NCBI RefSeq assembly: GCF_034531395.1
Contig: NZ_JARVCO010000012.1
Coordinates: forward strand, 930,001-994,000
Source: Pontiella agarivorans
GTDB taxonomy: Bacteria; Verrucomicrobiota; Kiritimatiellia; Kiritimatiellales; Pontiellaceae
DNA: 64,000 bases
Direction of reading: 5' to 3'
Below, piece by piece: positions 53,574 to 61,734 of the stretch. Position 1 is the stretch's first letter. Every line of letters begins with the position of its first letter. Both the position numbers and the translations under genes were made by a program. The notes beneath the pieces are model-generated. The model was not told where the DNA came from. It saw only the letters and a list, made by a program, of their open reading frames with translations, and did not search any database.

Positions 53574-53947
53574 AACAGGTCATCCGAGGCTTTTTTGGCC
53601 TGTGCTTTTTCAAACTGCGGGCAGGTGTCGGTGGACTCCACTTCCTTTTTGTGAACGGAGCAGAACTGCGTGAAAGGATTTACGATATAGTTTGCACAGT
53701 AGCGGCAGAGCGCGGCGTTTTCATCTTCTTCGAAAATTTTAACGGTTTCCGGGCGGTCGGCATCGGTGAAAATGGCAGGTTCAGTTTTTTTATGTTTGAA
53801 CGGTACGTCGGCTTCAGAGGGAAACTCAAAACCGCATGCCGAGCAGATGAGTTTTTCCCCGATTTTGCTAAACCCTTCATAGATGGGTTCACGTGTGAGC
53901 AGGGCGTCGGCCCCGCAATTCCCGCAAATGATTTCTACTGTCTTCAT
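53570..53947 (-). CDS. Small zinc-ribbon protein
   Basis: 125 residues with paired cysteines: CGNCGAD, CSACGFEF, CRYCANY, then FCSVHKKE and TCPQF. The first two pairs make a zinc ribbon; the C-terminal CxxC...C..H...C set resembles small metal-binding regulators. No known family or function. Start 53947 (MKTVEIICGNCG) is the natural start; the frame extends far upstream as the antisense of the next gene and is not coding. No clear ribosome site. Confidence 0.7.
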   Translation of the reverse strand: MKTVEIICGNCGADALLTREPIYEGFSKIGEKLICSACGFEFPSEADVPFKHKKTEPAIFTDADRPETVKIFEEDENAALCRYCANYIVNPFTQFCSVHKKEVESTDTCPQFEKAQAKKASDDLF

Positions 53948-54001
53948 GCTTAAATATGTATATGGTGTCGGGTCATTGAACAAGTCGTGAATGAGGTGTC
54001 C

Positions 54002-55339
54002 ATGCGAAAGATTTCTGATTGGGGGAATTATCCGGTTATCGAGGCCGAGGTGAACGGTTTTGATAGCACGGAACAGCTGAAACAGCAGCTGGAACTTCCG
54101 GGTGACGTGATTGCTTTCGGCAACGGGCGTTCCTATGGGGATGCTTCGCTGCAAAAGCGGATTGTGCTGACGCGCCGGTTCAATAAATTTCTTTCCTTCA
54201 ATGAAACGACGGGGGAACTGCGTTGCCAGGCGGGAGTGCTGCTTTCGGAAATTCTGGATGTCTTTGTGCCGCGCGGCTGGTTTCTGCCGGTGACACCGGG
54301 AACGAAGCTGATTACGGTGGGCGGTGCGATTGCTTCCGATGTGCATGGAAAAAACCATCATGTGGACGGATCGTTCGGACAGCATGTTCTCCGTATGGAT
54401 ATTATGCGTAACGACGGATCGCTGATCACCTGTTCACCGACGGAGAATGCGGATTTTTTCAATGTTACCGTCGGGGGCATGGGGCTGAGCGGAATTATTC
54501 TGAATGCCACGTTTTGTCTGCGGAAAATCGAGACGGCGTATATCAAAGAGGAAACAGTCCGTGCCGCGAATCTGGAAGAGATTATGGACGGGTTCGAAAT
54601 GTCGGATGACTGGACCTATTCCGTGGCCTGGATCGATTGTCTGGCCAAGGGCGATGCGATGGGGCGGAGTGTTCTGATGCGGGGCGAACATGCCACAACC
54701 ACCGATCTGGTGAATCAGGCCCATCGGGATTATCCGTTGTCGGTTAAGCAGGGGAGCAAGCTGGGGGTGCCGGTGAGTTTTCCGAACTTTGTGCTGAATC
54801 CGTTGAGTATGAAGGCTTTTAATTTTGCGTATTACAACAAGACGCGGCCCGGGAAACATGAGCATGTTGTAGATTACAACAGCTTCTTTTATCCGCTCGA
54901 CGCGATTGCCGACTGGAACCGGATTTACGGCAAACGCGGATTTACACAATACCAGTTTGTGATTCCCAAAGCCGCCGGTCGCGAAGGTATGCGAACCATC
55001 CTGAAGCGGATTACCGACAGTGGACTCGGGTCGTTCCTTGCCGTGCTCAAACTCTTTGGCGAGCAGGAGAGTTTTATGTCATTTCCCATGGCCGGATACA
55101 CGCTGGCGCTTGATTTCCCCATTTCGGTAAAAGCGATGAGTCTGTTTAAAGAGCTTGATGCAATGGTGGCCGATTACGGCGGCCGGCTTTATCTGGCTAA
55201 AGATTCACGCATGAATGCGGAAATGTTTGAAAAAACCTATCCCAATGCGGATGAGTTCCGCCAGGTGATTGCGCTGCTGAACGAAGGCGGAACGAGATTT
55301 GCATCGCTGCAGTCCAAACGGATCGGAATCACAGAATAA
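54002..55339 (+). CDS. DprE1-like FAD-dependent oxidoreductase
   Basis: 445 residues. FAD-binding PCMH domain with FGNGRSYGDASL and GGAIASDVHGKNHH, then a C-terminal ALO-like region (YTLALDFPI, KDSRMNAEMFEKTYP). This matches decaprenylphosphoryl-beta-D-ribose 2-oxidase DprE1. The pair partner, an SDR like DprE2, follows at 55814. Together such pairs epimerise a lipid-linked ribose to arabinose; the bacterial substrate here is unknown. GAGG 5 bases upstream favours ATG 54002 over GTG 53987. A GxxExxY element now separates the two genes. Confidence 0.85.
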   Translation: MRKISDWGNYPVIEAEVNGFDSTEQLKQQLELPGDVIAFGNGRSYGDASLQKRIVLTRRFNKFLSFNETTGELRCQAGVLLSEILDVFVPRGWFLPVTPGTKLITVGGAIASDVHGKNHHVDGSFGQHVLRMDIMRNDGSLITCSPTENADFFNVTVGGMGLSGIILNATFCLRKIETAYIKEETVRAANLEEIMDGFEMSDDWTYSVAWIDCLAKGDAMGRSVLMRGEHATTTDLVNQAHRDYPLSVKQGSKLGVPVSFPNFVLNPLSMKAFNFAYYNKTRPGKHEHVVDYNSFFYPLDAIADWNRIYGKRGFTQYQFVIPKAAGREGMRTILKRITDSGLGSFLAVLKLFGEQESFMSFPMAGYTLALDFPISVKAMSLFKELDAMVADYGGRLYLAKDSRMNAEMFEKTYPNADEFRQVIALLNEGGTRFASLQSKRIGITE

Positions 55340-55347
55340 ATGTATCA

Positions 55348-55373
55348 CCACGCAATACACTGAATACACGGAA
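55348..55373 (+). repeat. Left inverted terminal repeat of the GxxExxY element
   Basis: 26 bp beginning CCACGCAATACACT and ending ATACACGGAA. It matches the reverse complement of 55764-55789 at 23 of 26 positions and the solo copy at 24745 at 23 of 26. Confidence 0.85.
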
Positions 55374-55382
55374 GAAGCAAAA

Positions 55383-55761
55383 ATGAGTGAACTGATATAT
55401 GAAGATCTGACCTATCAGATACGAGGTGTGCTTTTCGAGGTGTATAAAGAAAAAGGGATGCGGTTTTCCTGAAGTTGTTTATCAGGAAGGTCTGGAAATT
55501 GAATTGGAGATGCAGGGGATAGAGTTTGTTGCTCAGTATCCTTTAAAGTTGAAATACAAGGGCCGGCTGTTGAGAAAATTATATATTCATGACTTTATTT
55601 GCATGGATAAAATCATTGTTGAAATCAAAGCGGTAAAGGATCTTTCAGATGAGCATCGAGCGCAGGTTAAAAATTATTTAAAGGCAACTGGATACAGGTT
55701 AGGACTTCTGGTGAATTTCGGCCATTATCCCAAAGTGCAGATCGAACAAATCGCAAACTGA
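55383..55761 (+). pseudogene. GxxExxY protein (PDDEXK_3-like), frameshifted
   Basis: Begins MSELIYEDLTYQIRGVLFEVYKEKG, then shifts by one base near 55449-55458 and continues in another frame with CGFPEVVYQEG, which holds the G-x-x-E-x-x-Y signature, and later IVEIKAVKDLSDEHRAQVKNYL and LLVNFG. Family members are ~125 residues with a PD-(D/E)XK nuclease-like core. The break is one extra base near an A-run; it may be real decay or a sequencing error. The gene is bracketed by 26-bp inverted repeats. Confidence 0.85.
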
Positions 55762-55763
55762 CG

Positions 55764-55789
55764 TTTCGTGTATTTAGTGTATTTCGTGG
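55764..55789 (-). repeat. Right inverted terminal repeat of the GxxExxY element
   Basis: 26 bp; on the minus strand it begins CCACGAAATACACT and ends ATACACGAAA, the mirror of the left repeat. It ends 24 bp before the next gene's start. Confidence 0.85.
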
Positions 55790-55813
55790 TTTGAATTTAT
55801 AGGTGAACGGGCA

Positions 55814-56545
55814 ATGAAGAATGTTTTAATTTTAGGTGCGACGTCAGATATGGCGCAGGCGATTGCGAAGAAATATGCGGCGGAGGGCTGGAGCTTGACG
55901 CTGGGGGCGCTGGAGGTCGATCTTCTGGAACCGATTGCGAGTGATCTGAAAGTGCGGTCGGGATCGGAAGTACTGACGTTTAAATTTGATGCGGCGGACT
56001 TTTCCAGCCATCGGAAAATCTATGATTCGCTGTCGGTGAAACCCGATGCGGTGATTGCCTGCTTCGGCTATATGAGCGATCAGGAAAACGTCCGAAATGA
56101 TATTGAAGATATTCGGCGGACGATTGATATCAATTTTACGGGTATGGCGACGATGCTCAGTGTGATTGCCGAGGATTTCGGGCAGCGCGGCAATGGAGCC
56201 ATCGCGGCCATCAGTTCGGTGGCGGGGGATCGCGGACGGCAGAGTAATTATATTTACGGCAGTGCCAAAGCGGGGCTTACGGCTTTTCTGGCCGGTCTGA
56301 GAAACCGGCTATCTGAAAAAGGGGTGCATGTGATGACGGTGAAGCCGGGATTTGCACGCACGAAAATGACAGAGAATCTGGAGCTTCCGGCGGCACTGAC
56401 AGCCAGTCCGGAACAGATTGCGGAAGCGGTTTTCCATGGATTGGAAAAAAAGAAGAATGTGATCTACATTCTCTGGATGTGGCGCTGGATTATGCTGATC
56501 ATCCGTTGCATTCCGGAATTCGTTTTCAAGAAAATGAAGATGTAG
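55814..56545 (+). CDS. DprE2-like short-chain dehydrogenase
   Basis: 243 residues. NAD(P)-binding LILGATSDMAQAIA, active-site SSVAGDRGRQSNYIYGSAKAG with the catalytic Tyr-x-x-x-Lys, and a hydrophobic C-terminus (YILWMWRWIMLIIRCIPEFVF) of the DprE2 kind. It should reduce the keto sugar made by the DprE1-like enzyme. Position and domain match support a two-gene unit broken by the GxxExxY insertion. A palindrome copy is at 56432 (FHGLEK) and a one-mismatch copy at 56002. Confidence 0.85.
   Translation: MKNVLILGATSDMAQAIAKKYAAEGWSLTLGALEVDLLEPIASDLKVRSGSEVLTFKFDAADFSSHRKIYDSLSVKPDAVIACFGYMSDQENVRNDIEDIRRTIDINFTGMATMLSVIAEDFGQRGNGAIAAISSVAGDRGRQSNYIYGSAKAGLTAFLAGLRNRLSEKGVHVMTVKPGFARTKMTENLELPAALTASPEQIAEAVFHGLEKKKNVIYILWMWRWIMLIIRCIPEFVFKKMKM
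56432..56446. repeat. TTCCA-N5-TGGAA palindrome, copy 21
   Basis: Exact copy, centre TGGAT, in the DprE2-like gene, frame F-H-G-L-E. Confidence 0.8.
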
Positions 56546-56563
56546 TTCCGGACCGTTCCGGAT

Positions 56564-57985
56564 TTACCACCAGGCTTCCATCTGAACGCCGGCGGAAATG
56601 CCGTGCGTTTCGTCGCTGTAGCCGGTCGGAGCCACCATCCCTTCAAACCCGTCCGACCAGGTGGCGTAGGTGAGGAAGGCACGGATGGACGGACGGGCAA
56701 AAAAATCGGCCGACGGCTGGATTTGCGGGGCCAACGTGAATTTTCCCAGCACTCCTTCTGATCCGTTGTCCTGATTGGTGTAGTCCGCGCCAGCTTCAAA
56801 AGCGAGCGACCAGTATTCATTAAAGTGATAGACCGGCCGTGCTCCGAGCGAAATCCAGTCCATCGGTCCGGTCACCCCGTTGTCATAATTTTCGTAGAGT
56901 GCCATGCACTGCAGGGAAACCGGATTGCCGTGATCAATGACTACGTCATCCGTCATCCGAAACCGGCGGGTATCTTCGGTTTTAAAGGTGTCGCCCGGTG
57001 CGAGGGTGAGGCCCTGAGGGGCGGTGATTACGGCGCGGAAATTATCGGCCACGCCTTCACCGTACTGCATGGTGAACCGGTTGGCGATTTTATCGGAAAG
57101 CGGGGTTTGAAGAATCGCACCCAGTGCCCAGCCGAATCCACTTTCGATAATGATGTCTGCACCCGCTGTTTCCAACCGGTCGCCGGAGAAGTCGGCGATG
57201 TCTCCGATGAGTTCCAGTTTACCGATGCCGACGGGGATATCGTAGAGCCGCAGGTTGAGGGTGTTTTTATTGAAGTGATAATCGTTTGTGTATGCGGTCC
57301 CGCTGGAGTCGAGCTGGTCGATGGAACCGCCGAGCCAGGCAGCGGCCCATTTCATCTCGTCGCCCAGGGCCACATCTTCAATCCCGCCGCCGAAGCCGGC
57401 CATATCGCGAAAAAAGAAATCGGTAATGTGGATATCGAGGTGTTGATAGAACCGATTACCCGCCCAGAAAAGCGCCTCCTTTTTGGTATCCCAGACGCCG
57501 CGCGCACCGGCGAAGGCTTCGCGCAGGGAGGTGGTGGTGTCGAAGTTGTTGTTGTCGACCGTCGGCGTAAAGTAGGCAAAGGTCAGTTTGGTATAGATAT
57601 CGATGTTATTTTCAATCAGTTCCTGTGTACGGAAGTTCTGCTGATAGGTGGCTTCAATATAAGTTTCGGCTTCGTTGCCGAGGCGGTATTTTGAACCGGC
57701 ATTCGGGGCCTGAAAGGCCTCCATGGCATCGCCGTTTCCGTTCACGCCGAGTCCGGCGCGAAAATAGCCGTGGAATTCAAAATCTTTGGTTGTGCGGTCC
57801 GGCTGGTCACCCTGATGAATCTGATCCTGGTCCCGACTGACAGTCATGTTTTCCAGGGTCCGGATACGGGCTTCGGACTGCATCCTGTAGGCCTCGAATT
57901 CTTTTCTTAATTCATCCGCGGCCTGGTCGGCGGAACTGCAGATAACCATCCCCGCAGTGCATGTGAATGCCAGTACTGCCTTCAT
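56564..57985 (-). CDS. LamB-type outer-membrane carbohydrate porin
   Basis: 473 residues. Signal peptide, a short coiled coil (ADELRKEFEAYRMQSEARIRTLENM), then a beta-barrel with FEFHGYFRAGLGVNGNG, REAFAGARG and FWAGNRFYQHLDIHITDFF, as in maltoporins, ending in an aromatic Trp pair. It allows sugar diffusion across the outer membrane; it may serve galactan oligosaccharide uptake, but the locus is 16 kb away. AGGAGG lies 5 bases upstream. A good promoter with an inverted repeat precedes it (58010-58037). Confidence 0.88.
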   Translation of the reverse strand: MKAVLAFTCTAGMVICSSADQAADELRKEFEAYRMQSEARIRTLENMTVSRDQDQIHQGDQPDRTTKDFEFHGYFRAGLGVNGNGDAMEAFQAPNAGSKYRLGNEAETYIEATYQQNFRTQELIENNIDIYTKLTFAYFTPTVDNNNFDTTTSLREAFAGARGVWDTKKEALFWAGNRFYQHLDIHITDFFFRDMAGFGGGIEDVALGDEMKWAAAWLGGSIDQLDSSGTAYTNDYHFNKNTLNLRLYDIPVGIGKLELIGDIADFSGDRLETAGADIIIESGFGWALGAILQTPLSDKIANRFTMQYGEGVADNFRAVITAPQGLTLAPGDTFKTEDTRRFRMTDDVVIDHGNPVSLQCMALYENYDNGVTGPMDWISLGARPVYHFNEYWSLAFEAGADYTNQDNGSEGVLGKFTLAPQIQPSADFFARPSIRAFLTYATWSDGFEGMVAPTGYSDETHGISAGVQMEAWW

Positions 57986-57999
57986 GTCATCCTCCTGTA

Positions 58000-58037
58000 T
58001 TGAAAAAATATTTTATGATGGTTGAGTATTTTTTCAA
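58000..58037. promoter_or_regulatory. Promoter with overlapping 11-bp inverted repeat (porin gene)
   Basis: On the minus strand TTGAAA (58037-58032) and TAAAAT (58015-58010) are 16 bp apart, a good sigma-70-like promoter 25 bases from the porin start. TTGAAAAAATA (58000-58010) and TATTTTTTCAA (58027-58037) form a perfect 11-bp inverted repeat over the same boxes, so an operator is likely. Confidence 0.6.
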
Positions 58038-58056
58038 GACTGAAGTTATTTTTGAA

Positions 58057-59811
58057 TCAGGCGGGGGCATGCTCCAGCAGCTCATAAAGCTGGCGGTAAT
58101 AGCCGTCGTTCGCCATAAGTTCATCGTGTGTGCCCTGGTCGATCAGTTCGCCGTGGCGCATCACGAGAATACGGTCGGCATTGCGGATGGTGGAAAGGCG
58201 GTGGGCGATTACGATGGAGGTACGGTTGGCCATGAGTTTGTTCAGGGCATCCTGAATCAGCATTTCGGTGGCGGTGTCGACGCTGGCGGTGGCTTCGTCC
58301 AGGACGAAGAGCAGTTCCGGATCCTGGGCCAGGGCACGGGCCATGGCCAACAGCTGTTTCTGACCGAGTGAAAGACCGGCACCGCGTTCATTCAGAACGG
58401 TATCGTATCCTTTCGGCATGGCGCTGATGAAACCGTGGGCGTTGACCGTTTTTGCGGCGTGCTCGATATCGGTGCGGGAGATGCCCGGCTGACCCAGGCT
58501 GATATTATCTGCGACGGAACCGGTGAAGATGAAGGGATCCTGAAATACATAGCCGAGCCGTTTTCGTAGATCATTTTTGGAAAAGTTGCGAATGTCGGAA
58601 CCGTTGATGGTGACGACGCCCTGCTGCACATCGTAGAAACGGCCGATCAGGTTGATGATGGTGCTTTTTCCTGCGCCGGTGGCACCGACGACGGCGAGGA
58701 CCTGTCCGGGCTGTACTTCGAATGACAGGTTTTTGATGACCCAGTTGTTTTCCACATAGGCAAAGGACACGTTTTTAAATGCAATGGCGCCGGCCAGCTT
58801 TTCCGGATTTTCCGGGTTTTCCGGATCGGTAATTTGTTCTTTTTCATCGAGCAGGTCAAAGACCCGTTCGATTGAGGCCATGGCGACCTGGAACGAGCCG
58901 GCTTTATCGGACAGCGAACCGAGTGGCTGGAAGAAGCCTTTGAGATAGGCCAGAAAGGCAATCAGCGTGCCGAGCGTGACGGCGTCGGAACTGCCCATAA
59001 TAGCCAGGCCGCCGATGGTCAGCGTGATGAGCTGCGCCACAATCTGCCCGGTTTCCATTGTTGGAAAATAGAGGCTGAACCAACGGACTTCATCAAAGTG
59101 CGCCGCCCGCAGGTGGGTGTTTCGTTCGTCGAAATCTTCAATGGTGCTGGCTTCGCGATTGAAGAGCTGAATGGTGGTCATGCCGGTGAGATCCTCCTGG
59201 ATCAGTGCATTCAGCCGGGCCTGTCGGTCGCGGATATCCCGATTGGCATTACGCAGTTTGGCATTCACGAAATACATGATGCCGAAGAGGAAGGGCAACG
59301 TGGAAAAAATGGAAATGGACAGTCGCGGGCTGAACCAGATCATGTAGCCCATAATGCCGAAAATCATGAAAAGGTCCGCGATAGATCCGACGACGCCTTC
59401 GGTTACAAAATGCTGGAGGCGTTCGATGTCGGAGGTGACGCGCGTGAGCAGGGTTCCGACGGGCGTTTTGTCGAAATAGCCCTGATGCATCCGCAGCACT
59501 TTGCGGTAAACGGCCAATCGCAGATCGTAGACAATTTGTTGACCGATCCAGGCGGTGAGCAGGGTTTGTATATAGCGGACACCGTAGCCGCAGGCGGTGA
59601 GCAGGGCATAAATTTTTGCATATTTCATGAGCAGGGCAAAACGCCCGCCGGTATCGGCTCCGTCGGCTCGAAGCACTTCATCCATGATTTTCTGCACCAG
59701 CACCGGGAGATAGTTGATGGTGATGGTGGTGGCCATGATCAGGGTAAAGGCCAGGATCAACCATCCGGAATAGGGTTTGGCGTAGGCGAGGAAGCGGCGG
59801 GTTTTATTCAT
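58057..59811 (-). CDS. ABC exporter subunit with canonical Walker B
   Basis: 584 residues. Six membrane helices in the N-terminal half, then an ATPase domain with Walker A GATGAGKST, signature LSLGQKQL (LSGGQ altered at the third residue), Walker B FVLDEATASVD with the catalytic Glu, and the H-loop His. Its partner starts by an ATGA overlap at 59808. Its altered signature faces the partner's altered Walker B in the dimer, the usual layout of heterodimeric exporters. Substrate unknown. Confidence 0.92.
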   Translation of the reverse strand: MNKTRRFLAYAKPYSGWLILAFTLIMATTITINYLPVLVQKIMDEVLRADGADTGGRFALLMKYAKIYALLTACGYGVRYIQTLLTAWIGQQIVYDLRLAVYRKVLRMHQGYFDKTPVGTLLTRVTSDIERLQHFVTEGVVGSIADLFMIFGIMGYMIWFSPRLSISIFSTLPFLFGIMYFVNAKLRNANRDIRDRQARLNALIQEDLTGMTTIQLFNREASTIEDFDERNTHLRAAHFDEVRWFSLYFPTMETGQIVAQLITLTIGGLAIMGSSDAVTLGTLIAFLAYLKGFFQPLGSLSDKAGSFQVAMASIERVFDLLDEKEQITDPENPENPEKLAGAIAFKNVSFAYVENNWVIKNLSFEVQPGQVLAVVGATGAGKSTIINLIGRFYDVQQGVVTINGSDIRNFSKNDLRKRLGYVFQDPFIFTGSVADNISLGQPGISRTDIEHAAKTVNAHGFISAMPKGYDTVLNERGAGLSLGQKQLLAMARALAQDPELLFVLDEATASVDTATEMLIQDALNKLMANRTSIVIAHRLSTIRNADRILVMRHGELIDQGTHDELMANDGYYRQLYELLEHAPA

Positions 59812-61565
59812 CGCTCTTCCTCCAGTTTTTCCTGCAGCTGCTGCATGGTGTTGAGTTCGGCATAATAGCCGGGTTGTGCAATGAGTTCTTCGTGGGTGCC
59901 GCGCTGTGTGATTTCACCGTCTTCAATAACAATGATGGTGTCGGCATAGCGCAGGGTGGAAATACGGTGACTGACAAAGAGCGTGGTGCGCTCGTTCATG
60001 ACCGGCTGAAGTTTGGACATAATCGCGGCTTCGGTCTGGGTGTCGACAGCGGAGAGCACATCGTCGAGAATCAGGATTTCGGGTTTGCGGGCAATGGCGC
60101 GGCTGATGGAGGTGCGTTGCCGCTGGCCGCCGGAAAGGGTTACTCCGCGTTCGCCGAGCATGGTCCGGTACTGTTCGGGGAAGCCTTCAACATCGTCGTG
60201 CAGGTGAGCGATGTCGGCCGCCCATCCAATGGTTGGAAAATCGGGGTCGTCGAGTCCGAAGCCGATGTTGTGTTCCAGGGTTCGGGAAAAGAGTACGGGT
60301 TCCTGCGCGGCGTAGCCGATCATGCCGCGCAGGCGGGGCAGCGGCATTTCACGGATATCGGTTCCGCCGACGGTGATGGCACCGCGCGTCGGGTCGGAAA
60401 GGCGGGCAACGAGGGAGGTGAGCAGGGTTTTTCCGCTTCCCGTCGGGCCGGTGATGCCCAGCGTTTGACCGCGCGGAATTTCGAGGTTGATGTTTTTAAG
60501 GAATTTCCGGCCGTCAATTTCGAGATCCAGATTTTGGAAAACAATGGTCGGTTCCGGAATTTTTTCAAGATCCGGAACGTCGGATGGATTTCGGATTCCG
60601 GGTTCGCGGTCGAGAATCTGCTTTACGCGTTTCCAGCTGACCCGGCCGCGTTCAAACATGGAAAGTACCCAGCTGACGGCGAGGAGCGGCCACTGGAGTA
60701 TGGCGATATAGGAAATAAACTGCTGGATGACTCCGATGGTCAGTTCTCCGCTGATAACCTTTTTTCCGCCGAAAATAAGAATGAGAATGGTGCCGATGGT
60801 GAATCCGAAGGCCATGAACGAAAAGAGGAAGTGGCGGGTGGTGGCCACTTTCATGTTTTTGGTGATGAGGCCTGAATTCAGTTCTTCAAATTCTGTGTTT
60901 CTCCTTTTTTCAAGGGCGAATCCTTTGACGCAGCGGATGCCGGAAAAGGTTTCCTGGGAATAGTTCGAAACCTCGGAGACGTGTTCCTGCAGTTCCTGCT
61001 GGTATACGCGCATTTTGCGCAGCACCACAAAAAAAGCGAAAACGAGCGGAGTGAAAAGGCCGATGACGATGAGAGCGAGCTGCCGGTCGGTTGTCAGCAT
61101 GATTCCGGAGGCCATGACGGCCATCAGGATGGTGCGCGAGCCCTGGAGAAATCCCTGTCCGATGGAATCGCGGATGATGTTGATGTCGGACGATAGCCGT
61201 GTCATCAGGTCGCCGGTGCGTTCGGAGCGGAAGAATTCCTGATCCAAAGCAGTGAGGTGGGTGAAGAGATCGTGGCGCAGTGCGCACTCCACTTTATGTG
61301 ACATGCGCATGGGGATTTTTCGCAGATAGCGGGAAAAAACGACGGAGACGGAACCAATCGCAAAAAAATAGAGGAAATAGCGGATCAGCAATGGCTTCGT
61401 GAGGGTGTCCGCCTCCAGTCCGTCGATGATCCAGCGGACAATGATGGGCATGCTCAGGCTGCATCCGACGGTGAGCAGGCCGAAGAGGATGGTGCCCGCA
61501 ATATCGAGACGAAGCGGCCGGAAATAGGCGGTTAAACTGGCGGGTTTTCTGCTGATGTTACACAT
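59808..61565 (-). CDS. ABC exporter subunit with degenerate Walker B
   Basis: 585 residues. Six membrane helices, Walker A GPTGSGKTLL, signature LSGGQRQR (canonical), Walker B ILILDDVLSAVD in which Asp replaces the catalytic Glu. With the other subunit it makes one active and one degenerate ATP site. The start is uncertain: ATG 61565 (MCNISRKPASL) is chosen, but a GTG at 61616 abutting the palindrome at 61618 is possible. The gene diverges from the flavin reductase; two palindrome copies lie between them. Confidence 0.9.
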   Translation of the reverse strand: MCNISRKPASLTAYFRPLRLDIAGTILFGLLTVGCSLSMPIIVRWIIDGLEADTLTKPLLIRYFLYFFAIGSVSVVFSRYLRKIPMRMSHKVECALRHDLFTHLTALDQEFFRSERTGDLMTRLSSDINIIRDSIGQGFLQGSRTILMAVMASGIMLTTDRQLALIVIGLFTPLVFAFFVVLRKMRVYQQELQEHVSEVSNYSQETFSGIRCVKGFALEKRRNTEFEELNSGLITKNMKVATTRHFLFSFMAFGFTIGTILILIFGGKKVISGELTIGVIQQFISYIAILQWPLLAVSWVLSMFERGRVSWKRVKQILDREPGIRNPSDVPDLEKIPEPTIVFQNLDLEIDGRKFLKNINLEIPRGQTLGITGPTGSGKTLLTSLVARLSDPTRGAITVGGTDIREMPLPRLRGMIGYAAQEPVLFSRTLEHNIGFGLDDPDFPTIGWAADIAHLHDDVEGFPEQYRTMLGERGVTLSGGQRQRTSISRAIARKPEILILDDVLSAVDTQTEAAIMSKLQPVMNERTTLFVSHRISTLRYADTIIVIEDGEITQRGTHEELIAQPGYYAELNTMQQLQEKLEEER

Positions 61566-61617
61566 CCTTTCGAAGGCGACCCAAGGTATCGGCTTATACG
61601 GTTTTTGCAAGCTCACT

Positions 61618-61632
61618 TTCCAATGTTTGGAA
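61618..61632. repeat. TTCCA-N5-TGGAA palindrome, copy 22 (divergent promoter region)
   Basis: Exact copy, centre ATGTT, 37 bp (start to start) from copy 23, in the gap between divergent genes. Confidence 0.85.
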
Positions 61633-61654
61633 ATCCGGGCGGTTCAGTTTGACT

Positions 61655-61669
61655 TTCCAATGACTGGAA
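61655..61669. repeat. TTCCA-N5-TGGAA palindrome, copy 23 (divergent promoter region)
   Basis: Exact copy, centre ATGAC, 66 bp before the flavin reductase start. Confidence 0.85.
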
Positions 61670-61734
61670 ACTATAAAGACCCGCTTTTAGCGATACAGCA
61701 CTAAAAACGGTCTGTTTGTGGAACGAGGTTAAAC

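Noticed and set aside
55426-55761. An independent 111-codon gene starting at 55426
   Set aside because: The first 20 codons of the GxxExxY protein lie upstream in another frame, so this is the downstream part of a frameshifted gene rather than a separate one.
56546-56561. TCCGGA-CCGT-TCCGGA as a terminator between convergent genes
   Set aside because: Each half is itself a palindrome, the stem is short and there is no T-run.
59053-59067. TTCCA...TGGAA with a 4-base gap in the ABC exporter gene
   Set aside because: One base shorter than the family; left out of the exact count.
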